A stretch of DNA of 64,000 bases from NCBI RefSeq assembly GCF_030272615.1, contig NC_081406.1:241741718-241805717 (forward strand). Reading direction: 5' to 3'. The notes beneath the pieces are model-generated. The model did not search any database and was not told the origin of the DNA. It saw nothing but the letters and a program-made list of their open reading frames with translations. The translations under genes and the position numbers were made by a program. Of the stretch, positions 57,331 through 64,000 are shown in pieces. The DNA is from Cryptomeria japonica. Taxonomy: Eukaryota; Streptophyta; Pinopsida; Cupressales; Cupressaceae. How positions within the stretch are numbered: the stretch's first letter is position 1; every line of letters begins with the position of its first letter.

Positions 57331-59019
57331 TTACTACACCAAATTTTGGTTTGTAAATGGCTCAAATCTTGTTGCTCCCTTACTCATATAAAAGTTATAT
57401 CAAGGTCATTTGGTAGGGATTCTAATTTTTTATTGAGTCTAGTCTTCTTGTTTTGCATACGTCTAAGTCTAGGTTTCGTTACAAAGGATGGTATCCTGCA
57501 ATTTGAATATCAATGAATGTAAATTTTATGGTCACAATGTGCGATGAAAATATACCAAATATTTGCAATTGTCTCCTAAATATTGTACTCCAAATATTTT
57601 TAAAATATCAATGCAAATGGCTTCATTTTGTTTCATCTCTTTACATTTTCCATAATGTGTAATTTTTTTCCTACTTCTTTTCAATGTAAAAGCTTAAATA
57701 TAGCTTAGAACGAATCGTAAGAGTTTGCATTGAGTGTTTAGGATCTACAAAGAAGAAATGCAATTGTATTTGAATTCACAAGTGTTAATATAAGGTATTA
57801 ATACTAAGCTTATTGATCACAAAACCTCTCATTGTGGTATGTTCGCTACTTTCTTCAGTTTCTATATAACCTTTGATAGGCATTGTCATGATTTCTAGTC
57901 TTGATCATAATATAATCACATATAACTTTTAAAACCCATTTCACTTTCATTTGTATTAGAGTAGGCAACTCCGTTTGAATCATACATACTCCTAGAATCA
58001 AAGAGGCAGAGTATCAAGAAATGTTGCCATATTATTGAATATCTCTAGCATTATTGAATCTATATATGAGAACAAATCTATATCACAATACCTATAATAA
58101 ATAGAAGATAAAGAAAGGTATAGATCCTAAAGTGTAGAGGAATTCATTAATGAAAAAACATTCACACAATCGAATCCAAAGTTGCTCATATCAATCACAT
58201 GGATTGTGTAAATCAACTAGCATGAATTCATTCTTGTCAATTGATTCTTGTTCGTTGGCCACATCCAACACTAAGCTAAAGTATTAGAATTGACAATCCT
58301 ATAGGATTTGGTAACCTACTAATTTGCGAACCAACAGTTACAAAGGATATAATTTTAGCTATTCATTATCATGATCATGATCAATGTGCTAACAAATAAT
58401 TGTCTATTGAAACATCTCAAAAAAAAGTAAATAAAACGCAAGTGATAGCATATAGGCTAGTTTATTTAAGATTGCATAGAATCACCATACTTATATGTTA
58501 TTTATATACATAAGGACATTGAGCATGATCATACATCATCACCATCTTCACTTGCACACCATTGCATTATAGAGGATACTCCCATGGTGAGCATTGATAA
58601 TTATGACACATTTTTTACCTTCTTGAGATTGATTCATTACCACTTGAGTACACCAAAATTATTAGCTAGCATCTTCTTTTCCTAAAGAATATTTACTTTT
58701 CACTACATTATATAGAATTATATAGCTTACATATGTTATGTTCATGTTCGCTCACTTGATATTTCTACTTAAGGAGCTAGATATCATTAATTTTCATAAA
58801 TTCTGTATTACCATACTTTCTCCTATTGGGAGACAAAATTATGGACATGTTTCACTTTTATTGCACACATATAAGAATATTATAACAAGTATGCATTCCA
58901 TACTTGGTTTCTCTTTATTGCTCTCAACTTATAATAATATTTACTTGCTTTCATTTCATTTTTATTTCTTCCTTGATTTGTGAAAACTTTTTCGTAGAAT
59001 ACGCAATTTAAAGGACATA
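57331..59019. other. Unassigned AT-rich sequence
   Basis: I see no LTR termini, coding motifs or RNA genes. Short open frames (for example 58738-58983) are hydrophobic and unsupported. Confidence 0.4.
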
Positions 59020-59621
59020 CACTAGTACATTTGGGGCTGATTTTCGATAGCCTATTGTCGGAATTTTGACTATTTTTTATCGGATTGTTGACAAAAGAAG
59101 TCGTCGAAAACTTGTCGTCGGACATTCTGACGATACCATCGAACGTCGACATTCTGACGACATCACAAACTCTTCCGACGGTGGCCATGATCGCTCAACC
59201 AGCCAAAGAATGTCGTCAAATGGACATCGGAATTTCGACGCTTACCAGGAATTTGTAGCAATGACGACTACGACGAGCGTCCGACAATAAAGTGTCGTCG
59301 GACATATAGCATCCCCATCGTATGTTTCTTCAATTGGCATCGAAATTTCGATGCCTTCCAGGAACTATGCACTGACGAGGATGTTGTTTGTCCGACGGTT
59401 TGGCCATCAGTGTAAAGTTGGGTTGATGTCGGAATTCCGATGGTGATTTATTTTTATTTTTTTAAATACTACGCATGTCAATTACAATGGTGCTTGTTGG
59501 TTCCCTTTTAGCATGTGGGGTATGATTCAGGCCTTGACCTTGGTTTTGATACCTCAGGTATTGGAGGCTATTAAGCCTATGGGATGGGGTCTTCAACCTT
59601 CCCATTCCCAAACAACTCACC

Positions 59622-60155
59622 TTATGTTGTTCTTGGTACAAGTAGATAAGCATTGGGTCTATTTGGCATGTATGCATCTCTAAATAACCGACATGGTGTA
59701 CTCTCATCTCTAAAATGTCTATGTTGCAAATGTGAAGTAGATGTTGGTGCCCTGTGAGATTGCATACCCATATAAGCATTTTCTATATCTGTTGGAGTCG
59801 AACGAGCATCATCACAAACCTATAACATGTGCCATTATATCCAATATACCAAAAAATGAATAAATAAGTACTGTGAATAGGATGATTTATCATTCTTGAA
59901 TGGGGGTTGGAAGAAAATGAAATACACATTAAATTATACAATACATAACACAAGCAAAATGTGTCGACTTACATTTCTAGTAACAGAGGGAGATAATGCA
60001 TCAGAAAACAAGCCATTGCCACAAGAAAGGTTATATTTCTCTTCCCTTTCTTTCTTCCTCTCATATTTCCATCTCTGAGTCTCTGCAACTTGCACTCTAT
60101 TTGGTTCATTTCTACCATTAAGGTCTTCTCTCATTTTTACATCATAGTTTTCCAT
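59622..60155 (-). CDS. Two-exon ORF inside the second CACTA element (126 aa when spliced)
   Basis: Exon 1 runs from ATG 60155 to 59973 (61 codons; KYERKKEREEKYNLS, then LFSDALSPSVTRN) and ends at AAAT^GTAAGT. Exon 2 starts at 59819 after TGTTATAG and reads VCDDARSTPTDIENAYMGMQ to PNAYLLVPRTT and stop (59622-59624). Both exons are in the same phase across a 153-base GT-AG intron. The gene points toward the subterminal repeat, as the last exons of a CACTA gene would. A stop-like TAG upstream of the ATG could instead be an acceptor, making this the end of a longer gene. No domain is recognised. Confidence 0.5.
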
Positions 60156-61859
60156 GTCGGGAGAATTATCTACAACTCGTGACTATAATAAACCTATCAA
60201 GTGATTGAACTTCTCCCTGAATATTACAAAATCAAGTCCTTGTCAATAACATTTTCAAAAACATTCACGGAACATAACAAAAAGCCTAGTCATTAATATA
60301 TGCAGTATGCCTCCTCCAATGACGAGCTAGCATTTGTTATGCTCGATAAGCCTAAAGTAGTTCAACAACTTCCCTCCTAAGGCATTATAAAAAAAATTGA
60401 TAAATTAGCTAAGACTAAGCCTTGGCTTGTTGGAAGAGGAGAGGAGTTTTAGGACTCAAATGGGCAAACAATCTTAAATCTCTACAGACCTAGAAACTTA
60501 ACCAACAATCTAATTGACAGCTGGTTTTGATCAAAGTTCTCCAAATTGTGAATGAGGATTGGAAAAACATTGCTTGAGAAAGTGACTCCCAAACCATTAC
60601 CAATACCATGAAAGAAGGATGAATTAAAGCTTGGAAGAAGGTGAAGGTGGATGTTGAAGAGACTAAGTTGATTTCATCCAAATTTTAATCGGTTTTAGTC
60701 TCACATGAGAATCGTAAAGGTATTAGCAGCAAACAAAAAGATTGATATCCATTCATTCATACGCAATAACTTCTTAGTTCTTACCTAATGATGAGTGTAT
60801 TAGTGAAGCTCAAAACATTGGGAAAACGTTATTATGCAGTTGGATGTAGAAATCCATCCTATAGTGTAATGTTACTTTCCATGGAAATGCAACACTATGA
60901 ATCACTATGAAGTTAACATAGACAAGAGAAGTGTATCATAGATAGAATATTTATTTTGCATTTTATATTTAAACTTATTTAGACATACAATTGACACTGA
61001 GATTGTATTAAAGTGATTCGCTTCCTTTCCATTATAACTACATTGATAAAAGTTGCAAGAAGAAAAAACAATGACTGAAAAGAAACAATATGACAAATAA
61101 GCATGATAATGGAAGATAGAAAAGAATGAACCGTGCGAAGATCTACTGGAATAAAACAAAATTAAAATAGAAAACATTGTATTAAAAATAATTGTCCACC
61201 TCGAGAGTGTTTTATTTTTCAAGAGCTTCTCAAGTCCAGCAATTTCAAACTCATTTCTTTGACTTTCCACTAGGATGACTTATCCCTCTTTATCAATCAA
61301 ATTTTTTAGCACAACAGTTTGCAAACATATAACAAGTAATCAAACCAATTAAGAATGAAATACAATGAAAAAAAAACTCAGAAAATATAATTTCACTGCA
61401 AGTCATTCCAGTACTCCAACCAGTAGTATTGTAATTGACAGCTCATCTAATGCTGAAGTGTTGCAACTGTATGGGATGTTACTCTAAAAGTTGAACATCA
61501 GATTTGATTGGATTACAGAATTGAATAAGACCTTCCAGTTGAATAAGACATTACTTTACACAAGCTCCAATATTAGAATTTATTGCATTACAAAGTTGAA
61601 TCAGACCCTCCAGCTTCCAAAAGTGCAGACAGTCAACTATACATGTTGTTGTCCAATTAAAGGATTCAATAGTTTAAGTGATTTGGGGATCTATGCCAAC
61701 ACAAGTTGCAAACCAACCTCAACAAATGAAATTTTGGCACCATGCAAGTTTAGTTACATTATCAACCACTCTCCCATTCAAGTTGATCTTGAAAAAATCA
61801 AGGTGACATGATACCTAGCATACCCATGCAAACTCAAATAATTGCATAACAACATAAGT
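60156..61859. other. Unassigned interior of the second CACTA element
   Basis: Several frames of 60-120 codons occur on both strands without known motifs. A short internal duplication, TTGAATAAGAC / TTGAATCAGACCCTCCAG, is seen at about 61520-61615 and produces the frame at 61491-61811. Nothing is supported as a gene. Confidence 0.35.
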
Positions 61860-63420
61860 ATGCATTAGGGAGGACCATACATCCATGAAGTAATCATACC
61901 GAAAGCACAACAACATGATTCAACCCCGTAAAGGATGAAGTATTTACATAAAGTATGAAATATACCTTTGACACATATAGTGCGCACACATAAATACACA
62001 TAAGATATCGATCAAACGTAAATATTGTATCATACCAATAAAGAAGTACATATAAATAGATGAATATATTTAAGGCATGATTTGAATAAGGATCATACAT
62101 GTGAATATATGTATCTTATAAAGCATGGGATGTTCATTGTAACACGTAGAGTATCCATGAATTCACTTAAGCACACATGTTGTGCATAGAGCATGAAGAA
62201 TAAACTAGAAACATGAGGAATACAAATGAATGCACATGAGTCATAAGGCATACAAATGAATACCTTGAAGCATGAAGCATACAATGAGAACTTAAAGCAT
62301 GAAGCATACAAATGAATACACTTGAATTATGAAGCATACAATGAATACTTAAATCATAAAGCATACTCATGAATATTCTTAACGCATAAAGAAGGAAGCA
62401 TACATAAAGCATGAGCCATCGGGATGAATCCACTGAAGTCATAAAGCATACACTTGAATATATGTAGAGCATGAATTTTCTTAAGTCATGAAACATACAT
62501 ATTGTTACATGCAAGGCAGGAGCATGAAGCATCCGTGCAAGACATGAAGTAATACACACAAATACCCCCTAAGGTACAATGCATATATGAAAAAGTACAC
62601 GTATAAATCATACAATGAGGAAATCATGTTGAAGACACAACAGACACATTAATATCCATAATTTATCAGGTATATATACATAAAACATGCATTTAAGAGC
62701 AATATAATGAGGCACGTGGATGCACTTAAAGCGTGAAGTATGCACATAAAACATAAAGAATGCATATAGAGCATACACATGAATATTCTTGGGGCAAGAA
62801 GAATTCATGCAAAACATAGAGTGTACACATAAGGTACAAATACATGTAAAGCATGAGGTGTACGCATGAATTCACTTAAGGCATGCAGCATACACGTAAC
62901 ATAGTATACATAAATACCATAAGATCTGCATACATGTAGCATAAAATATACATAAATACCATAAGATGTGAAGTGTGCATATAAGGCATAAGATAATGGA
63001 TACATGTAAGCAAAGAATCAACATACATGAATATATGGAAGGCATGAAGTAATGCACATAAGGCATAAAGGAGCTATGTAAAGCACAAACCATACATATG
63101 AATACATGCAAGGCATGAATCATACATGTAAACCATGAAGTAATACATAAATAAACATAAGGTACAAGCATATATGAGAAAGGTTCTCATGGGGGGGACA
63201 TGTTGAAGACACATCGATCATGAAGCATACAAGAGAGAGGTATTCATGGAATAGACATCTAAAAACATCTCATTCATTAAGTATCACAAATACACATACA
63301 ATATAAAACACATGTGCCAGACACATGATAGACATGGTGCAAGCACAAGGTATACATGAGGGAAGTGTACATATAAAACACCCATGGAGTAGGCATGTTC
63401 AAAACATATTAAACACTTAG
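61860..63420. repeat. Degenerate tandem repeats based on GCATGAAGCATACA...ATGAATAC
   Basis: Words GCATGAAGCATACA, CATACACATGAATA, AAGGCATGAAGTAATACA and TAAAGCATAAAG recur every 20-50 bases for about 1.5 kb, with AAACATAAA/CTTAAG(G/T)CAT spacers. Units have drifted widely. Cys-rich minus-strand frames here are by-products of the repeat. Confidence 0.75.
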
Positions 63421-63589
63421 CAGTTAAAGGCATACTCAGAAGAATGCAATGCTGGCCAGATCAATTCAATTTTTGGTTTATTTAAGAAGAGGTTTGAATC
63501 ATTAGTTCTAAGTAAGTAGTTGTTAAAGCATGTTCATCCAACAGGCTAGCAGAATCATGCTTTGAATATTGTCAATTATGTTTGACAAT

Positions 63590-63870
63590 ATAATTTTCAT
63601 GCTCTGCATCACAATTCTCCAATGTTGACCTTACCTAATTCTTTGTTTCTCATTGAAGCTTACACAAATGCTACTGAGGATGTCATGGGAGCCATATTGT
63701 TATAAGATGGTAAAATAGTATGCTACTATTCAAAGGTTTTATTTTCAACAATGAGGGACTATCTAGCTTATGATAGAACATTATGCATTAGTCTAGGCGA
63801 TGAGAAAGCGTATAAAAATAGTATGAGAAAGACTCAAATTATGGGGAATACAAATAGAAAGAAAATACAT
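63590..63870 (+). pseudogene. Gypsy RT/RNase H fragment
   Basis: The plus-strand frame reads SPMLTLPNSLFLIEAYTNAT, EDVMGAILL, stop, DGKIVCYYSK and DYLAYDRTLCISLGDEKAY. These line up with the end of RT and start of RNase H of Ty3/gypsy pol (PVLALPDF..IETDAS..A(I/V)G(A/T)VL, YHSK, Y..YD.ELLA). The catalytic Asp of the TDAS motif appears as TNAT. The rest of the element is not in the window. Confidence 0.75.
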
Positions 63871-63933
63871 GATCATTGAGGGAAAATCTAAGATTGGTTG
63901 ACAAATATAAGATAGAAACCATGCAGATCATAC

Positions 63934-64000
63934 TGTAGTACCCCTCCTTGATCAACCTCTTTTTGTATATTTTGATTTACTTTAGTGACTGTTCAGTGGA
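63934..64000 (+). mobile_element. Start of another LTR of the large non-autonomous family
   Basis: TGTAGTACCCCTCCTTGATCAA begins in two steps like the element-sense start at 27789 (TGTAGTACCCCTGCC, then CTAATCAA). Only 67 bases lie in the window. It follows the gypsy RNase H fragment by about 65 bases. Confidence 0.65.

Larger units (their letters stand above)
59020..64000. mobile_element. Second CACTA element of the same family, left end; right end not found
   Basis: CACTAGTACATTTGGGGCTG begins at 59020 and the next about 490 bases match the reverse complement of the first element's right subterminal region (38513-39020), including GTCGGAATTCCGA near 59428. The outward end faces left, so the body extends right. 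No inverted CACTA partner is visible before 64000: the element is truncated or ends beyond the window. The flanking triplet is ATA (59017-59019). Confidence 0.7.

Noticed and set aside
62093-63171. Series of Cys/Tyr/Met-rich minus-strand frames resembling small secreted Cys-rich proteins
   Set aside because: They follow the period of the GCATGAAGCATACA repeat field and contain no signal peptide plus fixed cysteine spacing.

Overview
This window looks like intergenic DNA from a large plant nuclear genome, possibly a conifer or other gymnosperm. The evidence is its content: plant-type Ty3/gypsy (Tat-like) and Ty1/copia retrotransposons, a CACTA (En/Spm) DNA transposon with a TNP2-type transposase gene, a very large non-autonomous LTR element, GT-AG introns, and no convincing intact host gene. 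I saw no rRNA, tRNA, CRISPR array or bacterial-style operon. The species assignment is inference.

The layout is a nest of insertions whose junctions can be read directly. (1) A + strand copia element keeps only the end of its RNase H (49749-50049), a polypurine tract and its 3' LTR (50416-51840). (2) A - strand Tat-like gypsy element was inserted into that RNase H. Its 5' LTR is 48959-49748, gag is 46740 to about 44650, protease/G-patch 41780-40417, and the N-terminal part of RT runs to 39021. The rest of pol (RT end, RNase H, second RNase H, integrase) lies 35 kb away at 3664-1157, with an antisense coiled-coil ORF remnant at 1-712. (3) The gap is a CACTA transposon, 3665-39020 (35.4 kb), inserted in the RT codons that read KKCV^FGVTS, with a 3-bp target duplication (one mismatch) and CACTA inverted ends. 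(4) A 12.1-kb element with 4.2-kb LTRs and no coding capacity (15656-27789, - strand, target duplication ACTTT) sits inside the DUF4216-like domain of the CACTA transposase gene. (5) An 803-bp copia solo LTR (11154-11956, duplication GAAAG) sits at the 5' end of the same gene. (6) A diverged LTR of the large family is lodged between gypsy gag and protease (41781 to about 44650).

Beyond transposase, the CACTA carries a second multi-exon + strand gene region with a SET-domain-like segment (about 29659-30139), a Transposase_24-like segment, and a run of short phase-matched exons ending at 32704. It also holds a long, broken - strand ORF with a C-terminal coiled coil (34315-37271) that I do not recognise, a - strand RNase H-like ORF (8708-9382) and an unknown pseudogene (7700-8412). 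Its ends carry subterminal repeats based on GTCGGAATTCCGAC. Just inside the right end is a block of degenerate TTATC(C/T)CGATAAG motifs.

The right 12 kb is older debris: a third LTR of the large family (about 52640-54653, + sense), two (TA)n tracts, a second diverged copy of the coiled-coil ORF (55399-56790, +), the left end of a second CACTA element of the same family (from 59020) containing a two-exon spliced ORF, a degenerate tandem-repeat field (about 61860-63420), a decayed gypsy RNase H segment, and at 63934 the start of another LTR of the large family. Nearly every coding region is interrupted by stops or frameshifts.
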